A stretch of DNA of 64,000 bases from Symbiodinium kawagutii (Eukaryota > Sar > Dinophyceae > Suessiales > Symbiodiniaceae), in NCBI GenBank assembly GCA_009767595.1, contig VSDK01018466.1, positions 352,403 to 416,402 of the forward strand. The letters run 5' to 3'. The notes beneath the pieces were generated by a model that worked only from the letters and a program-made list of their open reading frames with translations, searched no databases and was not told the origin of the DNA. Made by a program: the position numbers and the translations under genes. Shown here in pieces: positions 52,800-64,000 of this stretch (its first letter is position 1; every line of letters starts with the position of its first letter).

Positions 52800-53342
52800 T
52801 TTGATGGCACGCTGCGATCTGGAGGCTCCTAGTGTATGGTTTCCATAGTTCACCAATGTCTAGATAGAAAGTAGACAAAATAACAAAGGGCTAGTTGGTG
52901 GTAGCCTCATGTAGCCTCCAAGATATAACTTCTGTTGCGATGTACTTTGATATGTAGAGAATTCCCTCGAACTAACTGATCAAGGCACAAATGCAACTCA
53001 TGTACATGGGTTATGTATACATTCATATAGATATTATATGATCGGTAGATTACAGATAATGAATGTTTTTCCATTTCACATGCAGTTTATGAAGTGTTTT
53101 GGATAGAGAAGTTGTAGCCAGTAGTAGCCAGTAGCCAATGAAAATGAACTTGAGTCAACCAGGACACCGTGTTGAACCGTAGCCGTAACCAGTCATGGTC
53201 ACCAATGACTGATGACGACAGGTGGGCAGCTCCATGTGCATTCTGAATAGCAACAGCACTGTGGAGGAGTGGGATGGCGGGGTTGGCCTCCAGGCAGTGA
53301 CTGGGCACTCCGAAGTTATGGTTGGAGTTTATTTCTATTTAT
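52800..53342 (+). other. no gene seen
   Basis: AT-rich to mid-GC DNA. A minus-strand frame at 53087-53308 is short and unremarkable. Confidence 0.4.
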
Positions 53343-53429
53343 ATGTTGGTTTCTGATTAGTGTAACCCCCCCTAAAGTAATGAAAATAGATGAAACCAAC
53401 AGGTAGATACTAATCAGAAACCAACATTA
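53343..53429. mobile_element. M6 TIR element copy 2
   Basis: Reverse complement of 13373-13468: ATGTTGGTTTCTGATTAGTG to ACTAATCAGAAACCAACATT. Confidence 0.8.
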
Positions 53430-53439
53430 CTTAAGAAAC

Positions 53440-56230
53440 CGATGATGATAAGTGGGGGTACCCCCATCGCTTGATAAATCACCAGATAGATTGGTCCCTC
53501 TTCACAGAGGGATCAGCCGGCTGTGTTTTTGTCCCAACGACCCCATGTTGGATCTTTGAAACAACACAGTTGGTTTGTTTGGGTTGGTGATTCACTTAAG
53601 AGCTGAAACTGATCAGTGTCTAAATTGCCATTTTTGGGCCACCATGAGGCATTATACATCAGCAATTGTCAACTCTGAATAGCCTTTAACTACTAACCAT
53701 GATATGTTTGTTGTGGTTATATGTTAAACACTGTTGTTGATAGATTGGTTGGTAAATGTTGGTAACCTCTACCTTGATCACTACTGCTATACTATATATA
53801 CAAGGATTGGTTTATCAAAAAGCGAAAATAATGTTTGACCGTATGGTGCCATTATTTAGTATGAACAATCCTTTTAGACCGAGTTTTGAATATCACAATA
53901 ACATTTAACTAGCCGAACCAATGGATCACCAATTTGAATCACAATACAATAGTAATGATAATGATAATGATGATGATAATGATAACAATTATAACACCTG
54001 ATGTTTGCGTAACATTGGCGAACGTCAATTATCGGCCAAATATTAGCATTTTCAGGCTGTACGTGTTCCGGCCTTGTAAGGTGCATGCATGGCTTCACTA
54101 TCCCAGGGAACTAACCCCCCAAATAAACCAGTATTGTTGGTGATTATCCCCCATAGTTAGCTGCTATGAACCATCATTCACCCTTTTGAACCATTCATTG
54201 TCCATTGTTAACCATCAATTGACTACTAGTTGCCCAGGAGGAATCATTTTCAGCCATTATGTACCATCTATAAACCATCAATTAACTATTCATAAACCAT
54301 CAATAACCATCAAGTAACCATTAATTAATCACTGTTAGCCATCAAGTATTATTGTTATTACGATTTTTTGTTATCATCATTTATTATCGTTATCATTACT
54401 ATTACTACCATTACGATTATTATTATCATCATTATTACTAGCATGATTGTTATTATCGTGTTTTTTGTTTAACCATTCGTTAACCATAATAATAAACTTT
54501 ATGTTTAACCAATGAATAAAAATGATAATTATTTAACAAATGATAATCAACCATTAATTGGTTAACCATTCATTCACAAGGTTATTCATTAACCATTCAT
54601 TGACATGGCTGTTTCTCAAAATAGGGGACCCCCAAATCATCCACTATTAACCATTTATAGCAATAAATCAAGCATTCTTTGGGTTAACCAAAAAAAACAA
54701 GCTGGTTATTTTTTAAAAAATATAGTCTTACTATATTTGGTTTCTTCATAGCATTTTTTGGTTTATTCATTAACCATTTATTTTATTGGTTGGTTAACTG
54801 CTTGACCCATAGCCATGTATAGCTGGTATATCCCCTATCATTGTTACTTATTATACCTTATTGCTAATCATTAACCAGCTAGGCTTCACCATTGCTGTTG
54901 GTTGGTTAACCTATTATTGACCCATAACCACCATTGTTTAAGAAACCACCACATGGTTAATCCCAGCGAGCGCCACCGCCGGATCCGTGTCGCGCCAGGA
55001 CCTTGTGGAGATCATCGCCCCGCAGATCCAGCCCGCGCTTGGGCGGCGACGAGGGGCGGGCGCCGCCACGGCACGGCGGATGCAGCACAGCCGGGGAGAA
55101 ATGAGATGAAATGAGTCATGAAATGACTCACGAAATGAGCTGGTTGATGATTCACAAGCATTGTCATCGATCATGAGTGATTAAGCAAGCTGCTTGGTGG
55201 AGGTATTGTTCGATGATTTGTAAGTTTTAAGCTGGTTGATGATTTTTGAGCTGGTTGATCATTGGTGAATGAATCAGGTTTTGGTCGATGGTTGGTGGAG
55301 TAGGATGGGCGGCTCGAAGTAGCGAGGCTGATTGGCCCATGAGCTTGCGTTCTTAGCCAATTACTTGTGTCCCGAGATTTCATTGGCACTTACTCCTGGC
55401 CCTTTTAGGATCACCCGTCACCTCGTGATAACCTGTGGTTTCGTGGAATGATTTTTTTTGCAGGGTTCTTGATGTTCAATCAATTATGTTTTATGTAGTT
55501 TGTCCGTTGGTAAATTATGATCATCAAGTGGATTTGCCCAATTATAACATCAACCATTTATAGAAGATTTTTGGTTAGTCAAAGTCTACGAGGGTAAATT
55601 GATCTGGACAGGGGATTATAACCAACGACAATCGGGAAACCAAGGGCTAATGATGGTACACTGTGCGTGGAAGTTGTCATGCAGCCAGTCCTAAGCCACG
55701 ATTGAAGGAGTGGATTTTTTTTTTACCTGTTTAGTTACGTTTTGGGTCAATGTTCACATTCAAAAACAGTAGGTCACATCGAGACAAAGACTTATCTGTC
55801 ATGGTTATTCATTATTCAACTGCCAACAGGCTATTAACAATTATTCCAAGTAAACCATGATGTAGTTCACTTTAGTTCATTAATCATTGTCTAATTAACA
55901 ATCTTATCGATGTTTTTCTAGTCGGCCAAATTCTCAATGGTAGGTCAACATCAGCGTGGTTCAAATTCATTCAATAACTTAGATTATGTGTTAACCGTTG
56001 AAGTTGGAAGTAACTTGCAAATTGGGTTAAGCATCAAAGTTTAAACATGATATTGTTGAGCATGAAATTTCAACCATCATGTTCACAATATTGATGCTCA
56101 CAGCAGTAACTTCATTATCAGGTGACCATCAAGTGAAGAATTATTGGTTAACCATGGTTAACTATTCTTGGTTAACCATGATGAGTCAGCCATGATGAGT
56201 TAACCAATCAGTCAACCATTCCCAGTCAAC
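53440..56230 (+). other. repeat-rich, little coding
   Basis: ATTATTACTACCATTACGATT-type simple repeats lie at 54340-54440 and TTAACCATTCATT repeats at 54480-54620. A right-truncated M1 copy is at 54607-54684. A GC-rich pocket at 54960-55090 reads NPSERHRRIRVAPGPCGDHR on the plus strand, unconfirmed. Confidence 0.4.
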
Positions 56231-56238
56231 CATTCCAG

Positions 56239-56530
56239 TTGACCAATCATCCTTCACCATTCGTTCACCGTTTCACCCAGGTCTCCATGTCGAAAAGGTC
56301 CATGCTACATGACGAACCCCCACGCATCTCCACACGCCAAGGAGTGGAAAATTTTGCCACCTTTGAGGGTCATGGAGGTGATCGATGGCATCGCAACCCT
56401 GTACAGGTCGTTCCGGCCCAAGCGCTGCGGCGCTTCCCGGAGAGATGTGACACGACTTGCCGTGGTGAAATTTGGATGGGCACTCATCCTAAGTTTGAAG
56501 TATGCTTCATCACTTGTGGTGAATAGCTGT
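56239..56530 (+). other. GC-richer pocket with competing frames
   Basis: Two plus-strand frames are open: one reads GVENFATFEGHGGDRWHRNP, the other KILPPLRVMEVIDGIATLYR then SFRPKRCGASRRDVTRLAVV. The second looks more like protein. No family was recognised. Confidence 0.3.
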
Positions 56531-56709
56531 GATATGGTGAATTACGTGTAGAATATTCATCATATATCACCACTTGTTGTGAACTACCTGTAGAATAGTT
56601 ATATATATATATATATATATGTATTCACAAAGGTATACAGCTAGCTGCTGAATGGGTCAGTGAGATGCTATTGGTGAAGAACTATGGCTAAGTGTCGGTC
56701 GGACATGAT

Positions 56710-56807
56710 CTAGTTGGTGGTTTTAAACATGTTTTATTTTCCCTAGTGGTTGCTAACAAATGGCTGGTTGACTAATATTTTTCATATGGGTTGAAACCAC
56801 CAACCAG
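56710..56807. mobile_element. M2 TIR element copy m
   Basis: CTAGTTGGTGGTTTTAAACA at the left and GGGTTGAAACCACCAACCAG at the right, full family interior. Confidence 0.8.
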
Positions 56808-57383
56808 TGGTAGATTCACAACTATTATTGACCAGCAAGTGATTATTCGCAGCTATTGAGTATACTGTTTGATGTGGCTGTTACCTTAGTCACTAACCAG
56901 CTTGTGATTCCTCGGCAGAACAGTTTGGAAGTGTTGCTACACAGTACAAACACGGTTGTTGCTTTCACCATGTGCAAGCTCTAAACCAACTAGATAAATG
57001 ATTGTTCAATACTATACCAGCGAATCATTGGATGCTATTGGTTTATCGGTGTGGACTATGTCATTGAAAAAATGTTTGACTAACGTATCAGGGATAGCCC
57101 GTGTATCCAACAACAATCAGTATATAATGAAAACAATCCATGATCATAACGACCAATTATCTATAAAACTGATTTGTGATTGTCCAGTAACAATGAAAAC
57201 AAGTAAAACAAATATACCAAGTAATAAGCAAACATGATTGACTGATGCAAACCGTGGTCTCTTGTTGGGTTCTTTTGTCACAAGCAATCTACACACCGGG
57301 ACTACCGCTGCGATCAATGCGAGACCATCGCCACCATTGCAATTTGCTAGTGGAATCAGTGTAAAAGTGGAACCAGTGTAAAA

Positions 57384-57444
57384 GGTGGCCCCCCTAGTTA
57401 TAAGTTGTCAACAAACTTACTTGACTAGGGGGTCCCGCCTTGTA
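57384..57444. repeat. hairpin with GGGGGTCCC arms
   Basis: AAGGTGGCCCCCCTAGT and ACTAGGGGGTCCCGCCTT pair around a ~25-nt loop. This could be a small TIR element or a structural site. Confidence 0.7.
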
Positions 57445-57449
57445 AGATA

Positions 57450-58560
57450 ATCTTCACCATGAATTTTGGAATCTATCAACCATATACCTGCCTGGAAATT
57501 GACGGACTCTACGAAGGACCCATGGTATCCGTTCTGTGCGGAGATCCGAACGATTCCAACTGCAGGGAGGGTCACTGTGACAAGCTGTTAGCTTCCAGGA
57601 GTGGAACCATCATAAATCACGGTTGATCAGTATCAGTGTTAGCCTAGGATTTATAAGCAACTATGCAACTAAACTATTAAGCAGTTTGATGTATCAATTT
57701 TGGATAACTCACATTATTAGATGGTCATTAACCATCATGAAATGGTTTCATTATTGGATGGTCACTAACAATGTCCAACAATCAATCATTACTTGAAGGA
57801 TCAGCGGCCATTGCAGTTAAACCGCTAATATCACCTGTGACTGGCAGAGATTAGCACCAGAGGATATACTCCAGGATGCACAAGTGCAGTTCAACGTTGG
57901 AAGATTGGGGACGCATCAGCGACCCTTGGTGTAGATTGTACGGAACTAGGAAGCGCCAGGTATGGTTGAGTATTGATCTGTATGTAGGCGTTTCAAGTGG
58001 TATATAGTGGGCCCATGATAAAGTTGATCAATTTTATACCCACAATCTTGTTCACCATCTCTTGTTCCCTGGGTGAAGAATTAGTGATATCAAATCAAAC
58101 AACCTCCAGAATCAAAAACTAATGGGTGATACAATCAATCAGTCGAGGTAGAGCTGAAACTTCACAGGGTGATATCCCACATCAAGACAGTGTTGTTGAC
58201 AGCAATCGCTGCTATTTGAAGAGAGTGGGCTTGTGGCTTTTGAACACGGCTATGGAGCAGAAATAAAGAACTCATCAACAAGGGACATAGTGAGTTCTAG
58301 CAATCACTTTGTCAAGCATACATCAGACTGATTGTGGATCTTGATGCCCTCTACTGCTGGCTATTGATTCACTATCTAGCTCCGCAGTCAAAGATTTTCC
58401 ACAACCATCCACCACAAGTCGGTTCGACTATGCCGCAGTGGAACACATCTGTTTGGAATATTGTATCGTCAAAGACAACATGAAGGTGGGGTAACGGGCA
58501 ATGTTTATAAACCTTGATAAACCAAGGGTTCACCGACCCGGTAGACCATGATGGTAAACC
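57450..58560 (+). other. no gene seen
   Basis: Short frames only. No repeat family was recognised apart from ATTGGATGGTCA duplications near 57716-57765. Confidence 0.4.
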
Positions 58561-58562
58561 AT

Positions 58563-58673
58563 GACTGTGGGTCAAAACCCTGTACCCCTGGTTCTCTATC
58601 ATTAACCATTATTTTCCCATAGTTTTGTTGGTTGTTATCCACCATTATTGATGGTTAATATTGGCCCATAGCC
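58563..58673. mobile_element. M3 TIR element, reverse orientation
   Basis: CTGTGGGTCAAAACCCTGTA at the left and GGTTAATATTGGCCCATAGCC at the right. Confidence 0.75.
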
Positions 58674-58697
58674 AGTTGCCCCCATTTTTTACCATCA

Positions 58698-59022
58698 ATG
58701 GACCGAGTCAACGTCGCCACACTCCTTCTGCTGCGCGCACCGCGCACAGCCGCGAGGCCGCATGATATCTTGCGAGACTTCCAATGCTTCTCCAAATCCA
58801 ATCTGCTCTACCATTCCATCCGTGTCGAGGCGGGGTTGACTGAGTTGGTAGGTCGCTTCAACCTCCGGGTGGATGGAGGATGGTTGGGCAAATCCGCGGG
58901 GTGGTGCCGACCCCCCAGGGTAGTCATGGCTAAGAAGAATGGTTTGGATAGCGGGTTCATCCTCAAAACTGGTGCTGATCAAAAAATGGATGTAACCAAT
59001 CAACAAAGGACGCATTGGATAT
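58698..59022 (+). CDS. candidate exon between M3 and M1 elements
   Basis: From an ATG at 58698 the frame reads MDRVNVATLLLLRAPRTAAR, LRDFQCFSKSNLLYHSIRVE, AGLTELVGRFNLRVDGGWLG and onwards into M1 copy p at 59023. The minus strand is also open. The product is unknown. Confidence 0.3.
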
Positions 59023-59110
59023 GGTGGTCTCTTAGAATTGAGAACCCCAAAAATGGTTGACTTGATATTGTAAATGATTACTATTGGATGACTTGGGGGT
59101 ACCCCTATTG
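59023..59110. mobile_element. M1 TIR element copy p, right end lost
   Basis: GGTGGTCTCTTAGAATTGAG at the left. The right side ends GGGGGTACCCCTATTGTATA without the GAGAAACCACC terminus. Confidence 0.65.
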
Positions 59111-59234
59111 TATACTACAACATGCTACTGCTATCTCATTACTGTTGTTATCATTACTCTTACTATCATTATTGTTATTATATTACCATTACTGACTACT
59201 AACTACTAACTTCAAATACTAAGTACTATTAACT

Positions 59235-59310
59235 CCTACTGCTACTGCTACTGCTACTGCTACTGCTACTGCTACTGCTACTGCTACTGCTACTGCTACT
59301 ACTACTACTG

Positions 59311-59357
<47 letters not shown>

Positions 59358-59538
59358 GCTCCTACTGCTCCTACTGCTACTGCTACTGCTACTGCTACTG
59401 CTACTGCTACTGCTACGACCACAACCACCACCACCACCACCACCACCACCACCACCACCACCACCACCACCACCACCACCACCACCACCACCACCACCAC
59501 CACCACCACCACCACCACCACCACCACCACCACCACCA
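59235..59538. repeat. compound trinucleotide microsatellite
   Basis: (CTACTG)n and (CTA)n fill 59235-59416, followed by (CCA)n to 59538. Long minus-strand frames here are poly-Ser, poly-Gly and poly-Val by-products. Confidence 0.95.
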
Positions 59539-60039
59539 GCCGACGCTGCCACGCTCGCACAGCAGCAGGCGAAGGAAGAGGCTGACGGCGGTCCAGTACC
59601 TTGCCAGAATTCATGCGCAGTCGGGTGGCTTGACCATTTACTGATCATGGTTATAAAGGTTATAACTAGTTATAACTTGTAAACTACCTTATCTATACAG
59701 TTGGTGATGGTTGCTGGTTTCCCCGATATTGTTGTTGTGCCTAGGCTCATTTTACTAAAGGTCATTTGTTATCTCACACCCGCCATGGGCACAATGTTGA
59801 CTGTGAAGGGTATGGTTTGCATCAGCTGGGTCATACCGAGAGCCAGACATGCCCGCAAAGCTGCAGCCCAATATTTGGGATGGTTGGTTGATTAACTTTT
59901 ATTTTTCAGAGCAATTGAAAACACCAACTATAGGCTTACTTAATAATTTAGCACAGCAATATTCCAGTTATAACCCCAACTGCAGATCCAAGTAGGTAAT
60001 TTGCATGGGTACATGCTATCCAGAAGGATAGCATCAGCA

Positions 60040-60560
60040 CAGCTGGTGCATTGTCATTTCACTGTCCGTTACCTGTCGAGGATGCCGTCCATACCTTGAT
60101 GAAGGCTGGTGACCCCAACATGGAGGGTTGGAGAACGCAAATTATGAGGACACTTGGGTGTCTACAGGGAGAGGCTTCTTGTGTACAGATGAGAGCGCCA
60201 TGAACTCCAGAGTTGAATGGACACTGGAGGAGTGGAAGTCAAGGCTTCATGCAAAGCTTAATGTGCTGATTGGCAAGATCATGCCACCGTTGAAAGCCTT
60301 CAGCACGTTCACAGACAAGATGTTGAGTGCACAAGGGTGGACAGGGGTTGGTGCTTGCAGAGGCTACAAAGTGCGGGTGCCAACGCCGACTGACAAGCAG
60401 ACTGGCCCACCGCATCAGCTGAGTTGCTTGTGGCAAGTGGTGAAATGTCTTTGAAACGCTCACTTGCACTTGCCAAATCAATGTGCACGGGCAGACACGG
60501 CTGCGTGTCAGTGCTGAAAGACGCCAGCACCTTCATAATAACCAACGTTGTTATGGCCAA
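60040..60560 (+). pseudogene. broken coding fragment, unknown family
   Basis: Three consecutive protein-like segments lie in three frames: VEDAVHTLMKAGDPNMEGWR then TQIMRTLGCLQGEAS; then MNSRVEWTLEEWKSRLHAKL, NVLIGKIMPPLKAFSTFTDK and VGACRGYKVRVPTPTDKQTG (60128-60454); then ASAELLVASGEMSLKRSLAL then AKSMCTGRHGCVSVLKDAS. Frame changes fall near 60170 and 60405. It is a decayed gene, or exons with unseen short introns. No family was recognised. Confidence 0.4.
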
Positions 60561-60619
60561 ACCAATGATGGTAATTACGATTAACGTTGCTAATCCGACG
60601 AATGCGTTTGGTAATCAAT

Positions 60620-62260
60620 GATGCACACTAATGATGGCCCAAACTAATGGTGGTAATCACTGGCCATGATGGTCATTGCCTCTCCAAACAGTTGTTCATG
60701 ACCAAAAGAATGCTGCATGGTTGCTTGGCACGCGGTTGTAGTGGCGCTGGATCAAGACCCCAAGCTCAGTGGTGGCTGCACCGTAGCGTGCACCGTAGCG
60801 AGCACCATGGAGTTTCTTTTGCATACCTCCACGGTTGCAAAGTGATAGGTCGAAGAATCATGGAATCATGGCTTTGTCTTCCCAACATTCCCTACATGTT
60901 AACCACATCTTCCTCATGTCTACCATGCATGTCAATAGTTGCAAACTCCTTAATGTTAACATTGAATTAGAAGTACTGTACCATTTAGTTGAAGAAACAT
61001 ACCATTAGATCATTAGAATCATGGGCCTCTTAGCTAAATCATGAGGCGACATCTAGTTACAAGGTCAACAAATCAGCCATCAACCTCTGACCTATATCAT
61101 CAGCCTTGTTAGTTCATGGTTGCTAAAAGTCCTTCATCAACATTTACTTAATGGTTGATAGATGTTGACAAGTTGACAAGGGTCCTTGAAAAATCACTAA
61201 TGGTTACATTCCTCTCAACGTCAATGGTTTCTAAAGGTCCTTCATCAACATTTACTTAGTTTCAAGGTCAGCAAATCCACCAATAACCACTTACCATCTC
61301 TTAACTAAGTCATCAGCCTTGTTACAGTGGTTGCTCTTTCGGTCCCTCATCAACAGGGCCGTTCGAAGCTACGCTAAGAGGACCTCCCATGTCTCGGTAA
61401 AAAACTCCCAGCGGATCACGATCCGCTGCAGCGAGGTGCCCGTGTACCTCACGGAGGTCTATCACTGCGATCGTTCCAGTCAGCAGGCACGCGCGAAGCT
61501 TTGCGCCTGCGATTTGTTCCGAGTGCGCAGTGGGGTATTTGTTAGGACTTTTAAAGGTCCTTGAAAAGGGTTTTATAAGGCAGATGTTTAGAGTTTCATA
61601 AGGGTTTTCAAAGGTCTTGCAAAGGTTTTATACAGTTTTCAGGAGGTTTTACAAGAGGTTTTGCTCTTTTTATTAGACGGGTGTAGTGACCATCCGATGG
61701 CAGTTGACAATTTTACAAAATCGGTGTTTACATTTGTATTCAGAAGCCCCTAAATGCCCAATTATTGAGCAGGTAAACTGGGGGGGTGGCTTAGTGATAT
61801 GGATTTACCATTATAGTCGTTTCCTATTTATCCAGGGATGTTCCCTGAGATGCACCTGGTCAGCATATGCACCATACCATAGTGGTTGATGCAGGTGAAT
61901 CTAGCCACGTGATTTTACGGCTGAAAAGGAAAACAGTGCCTTGCCAAGTTGGCTGCACCTTGAGATTGGTTCAGCGTAGCCTCCCCAAACCGTTTCATGT
62001 CAAGCTTACTTGGATGTGCATAAACCCTAGGAGGTATGCACCTCCAAGTAGCAATGCATCAATGAATGGGTGCTGTTCCTCCAAACGTGGAAAGTCCCGT
62101 TCGAGATGAGAGATCCAACACTTGAGATGCTCAGTTGGATTGACCATTGAAGCGTGATGAATCGGTTTTTGATATTGTTTGCTAATTAATTACTGGCAAT
62201 CAACAATGGTTTGTAATAGGGGAAAATCACCAACAGCAATGGTTAGATTAAAGATGGTTA
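60620..62260 (+). other. no clear gene
   Basis: A GGTCCTTCATCAACATTTAC segment is duplicated at 61128 and 61229. A GGTTTTATAAGG-type repeat lies at 61555-61670, resembling 24100-24190. The frame at 61319-61564 (RITIRCSEVPVYLTEVYHCD) is mildly protein-like. Confidence 0.35.
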
Positions 62261-62263
62261 GCT

Positions 62264-62373
62264 ACTGGTTGCTGGTTTTAAAGCACTTCTTTATATAGAG
62301 GTTCCTATATAGTGATTATTTTCAAATGGTTGGTTGACTAATATTCTTCATACGGGTTGAGACCACCAACCAG
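62264..62373. mobile_element. M2 TIR element copy n
   Basis: CTGGTTGCTGGTTTTAAAGC at the left and GGGTTGAGACCACCAACCAG at the right. Confidence 0.75.
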
Positions 62374-62938
62374 TACATGATAGATCATTTTGAGCATTCA
62401 GTGACCTTGTTCATTACTTCATTGCTAGCCTAGTAGCAGCTGTTGAACATCATGATTTTGCATTTTGCTAAACATCATCTATTAAACATCAGTAACATCT
62501 GTTAAACATCATCTATTAAACATGGCTAGCCTAGTTCATTGCTAGCCTAGGAGTACCTGAAGACCGTGCCTATGGCACCTGTGTACCCTGAAGAGGATCC
62601 AGCAGTAAGGCCCCACGAGATAAACCCCCTGCACGCTGTGACCTTGCCATGATGCCACATTTCGATACGGCCAAGTCAGTGGTGGACTCCCATGTTACTG
62701 TTGTGCTATCCCTATGAACAGCTGGATACCACCAGGGCCATGGACAAGCCTCGCATATGAGAGACCAGCGGAAAGGGTATCACTCGGTGCATCCATGGTT
62801 ATATCTCCACAAGTTGAAAGGATTAATGACATGGTTCATGGTCAATGATGTGACAATGATATGGTTGGGAATGGGGAAGCATAGCAACAATTATTAGCCG
62901 ACAACCGTTTGTTTTCCGTCAACAATGGTCAATGAAAT

Positions 62939-63039
62939 GGTGGTTTCTCAAAATAGGGGTACCCATAAATCATCCCATATTGACCATTGTTTGTTAATAA
63001 ACCATCCATTTCTGGGGTCCCCTATTTTGAAAAGCCACC
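62939..63039. mobile_element. M1 TIR element copy q, TSD AAAT
   Basis: GGTGGTTTCTCAAAATAGGG to CCCCTATTTTGAAAAGCCACC, flanked by perfect AAAT at 62935-62938 and 63040-63043. It fixes the family ends. Confidence 0.85.
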
Positions 63040-63624
63040 AAATGGTTGAGACTGGTTAGTTCCATGGTTCCCAATGATTCTGAATATGGCTGATGTTGGT
63101 CAATAATGGTCATGCTTGGCTCGAGGATGTGTTTCAACCTGGTTCCTCAACAGTTGCTACAGTTGCTAGGTCATCAAACATGGAGAGCATACCCTGGTAA
63201 GACTGTTGCCATGTTCACTTTGGCCACCTAAGATCAGTTGAATTTTTCTGTAGCCTACGCAAACTATACCTACATACCGGTCAACCATGACTTTCGCCTA
63301 CTTGGATGTGCATCCCCAGTTAGTGGCTGGAAACTAACCATGGCTCTTGGCCTTCCAATCCACCTTATGGGGTGATTTACCATGGGTAATTATATACCAA
63401 GCCCAGCTACACATCCAGTTCCATCACTACAGCTGGCAGCTGCTGGCTGTTGGACCCCCTCTTCAGCCGTCAGTCAGATCTACGAGCTGCCCCTGGCAGG
63501 CCTTTGGACACCCTTTTTTCCTGCCAACTGTTGGAAAGCTCAGTGCCGCTGGTTGCTGTGAGGGCCCCGCGGTCGTTCACCTTTTGAAGCGAACGGGTTC
63601 CGGTTCACGGCGGTTCACGACGTA

Positions 63625-63965
63625 TGAATTCGAAGGTTTGGTGAAGTCCTTGACGTCACCTGATGTTCCATTGATGTTTGGTGAGATTTACCCTCCGGTA
63701 AACTAACCTGGCAATGGATTTAAAGCAAATTTCACAGTGAAATCCTGGGAAACCAGCCATAAATGGTGGATTGTCCATTGGCAGGGTTGGTTTCTTAGAA
63801 TTTCTGAATTCGAAGGTTTGGTGAAGTCCTTGACGTCACCTGATGTTCCATTGATGTTTGGTGAGATTTACCCTCCGGTAAACTAACCTGGCAATGGATT
63901 TAAAGCAAATTTCACAGTGAAATCCTGGGAAACCAGCCATAAATGGTGGATTGTCCATTGGCAGG
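63625..63965. repeat. 180-bp-period tandem duplication
   Basis: 63625-63785 is repeated without mismatch at 63805-63965 (161 bp). Each copy includes an M4-like TIR unit (CCCTCCGGTAAACTAACCTG, then CCATTGGCAGG). It may continue past the window edge. Confidence 0.95.
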
Positions 63966-64000
63966 TTAGTTTACTAAGATTTACCACACAATTATACAAT

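Noticed and set aside
55590-55660. Further M3 copy
   Set aside because: Only a fragment (GGGGATTATAACCAACGACAA, GGGAAACC) matches and no ends were found.
59219-59648. Open frames of 131 and 139 codons on the minus strand
   Set aside because: They are poly-Val, poly-Gly and poly-Ser readings of a trinucleotide microsatellite.
1-64000. tRNA, rRNA, dinoflagellate spliced-leader relics
   Set aside because: No cloverleaf, rRNA core or CCGTAGCCATTTTGGCTCAAG-like sequence was noticed. A covariance-model search was not possible here.

Overview
The window looks like nuclear DNA of a dinoflagellate, probably Symbiodiniaceae-like. Three things suggest this. First, a DIRS/Ngaro-type tyrosine-recombinase (YR) retroelement carries a cytosine-5 DNA methyltransferase inside its Pol, a combination known from dinoflagellate retrotransposons. 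Second, short exon-like coding stretches are scattered through long non-coding DNA. Third, there is a very high load of small terminal-inverted-repeat (TIR) elements, of the kind that act as introners in dinoflagellates. No bacterial operon structure, rRNA, tRNA or CRISPR array was seen. The species assignment is inference.

Centre (24505-31582): one near-complete, GC-rich YR retrotransposon. Its order is A1 repeat, leader, Gag-like ORF, Pol (reverse transcriptase, methyltransferase, RNase H), YR ORF, then B1, A2 and B2. The split direct repeats (A 61 bp, B 160 bp) are identical between copies, so the insertion looks recent. In Pol the methyltransferase lies between a segment that looks like the first strand of RNase H and the rest of RNase H. 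Two lesions are visible: an in-frame amber codon splitting the Gag frame, and one extra A that shifts the recombinase frame just before its catalytic tyrosine.

Left (1-24500): AT-richer DNA full of ~100-bp TIR elements of several families (M1, M2, M3 and others). Short coding-like fragments lie between them, some cut by the TIR elements: 1126-1389, 4380-4710, 9710-10510 and 11906-12333. A decayed RNase H-like fragment sits at 13616-14222. At 15614-18440 a ~426-bp direct duplication flanks a 2-kb field of GTTGTCTC/GAGACAAC palindromes.

Right (31583-64000): the same pattern of TIR elements, candidate exons (37481-37688, 47761-47930, 51800-51978 and others), a ~410-bp foldback at 50880-51290, tandem repeats, a trinucleotide microsatellite at 59235-59538 and a perfect 180-bp-period duplication at the right edge.

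The most interesting general signal: at several sites, conceptually removing a TIR element plus one copy of its 4-bp target duplication joins two open frames. The best case is 50233-50332, with 93 codons before and 61 after. In that case the obvious GT-AG choices run into a stop within a few codons. This suggests that some of these elements are introns (introners), possibly with non-canonical boundaries. RNA evidence would decide it.
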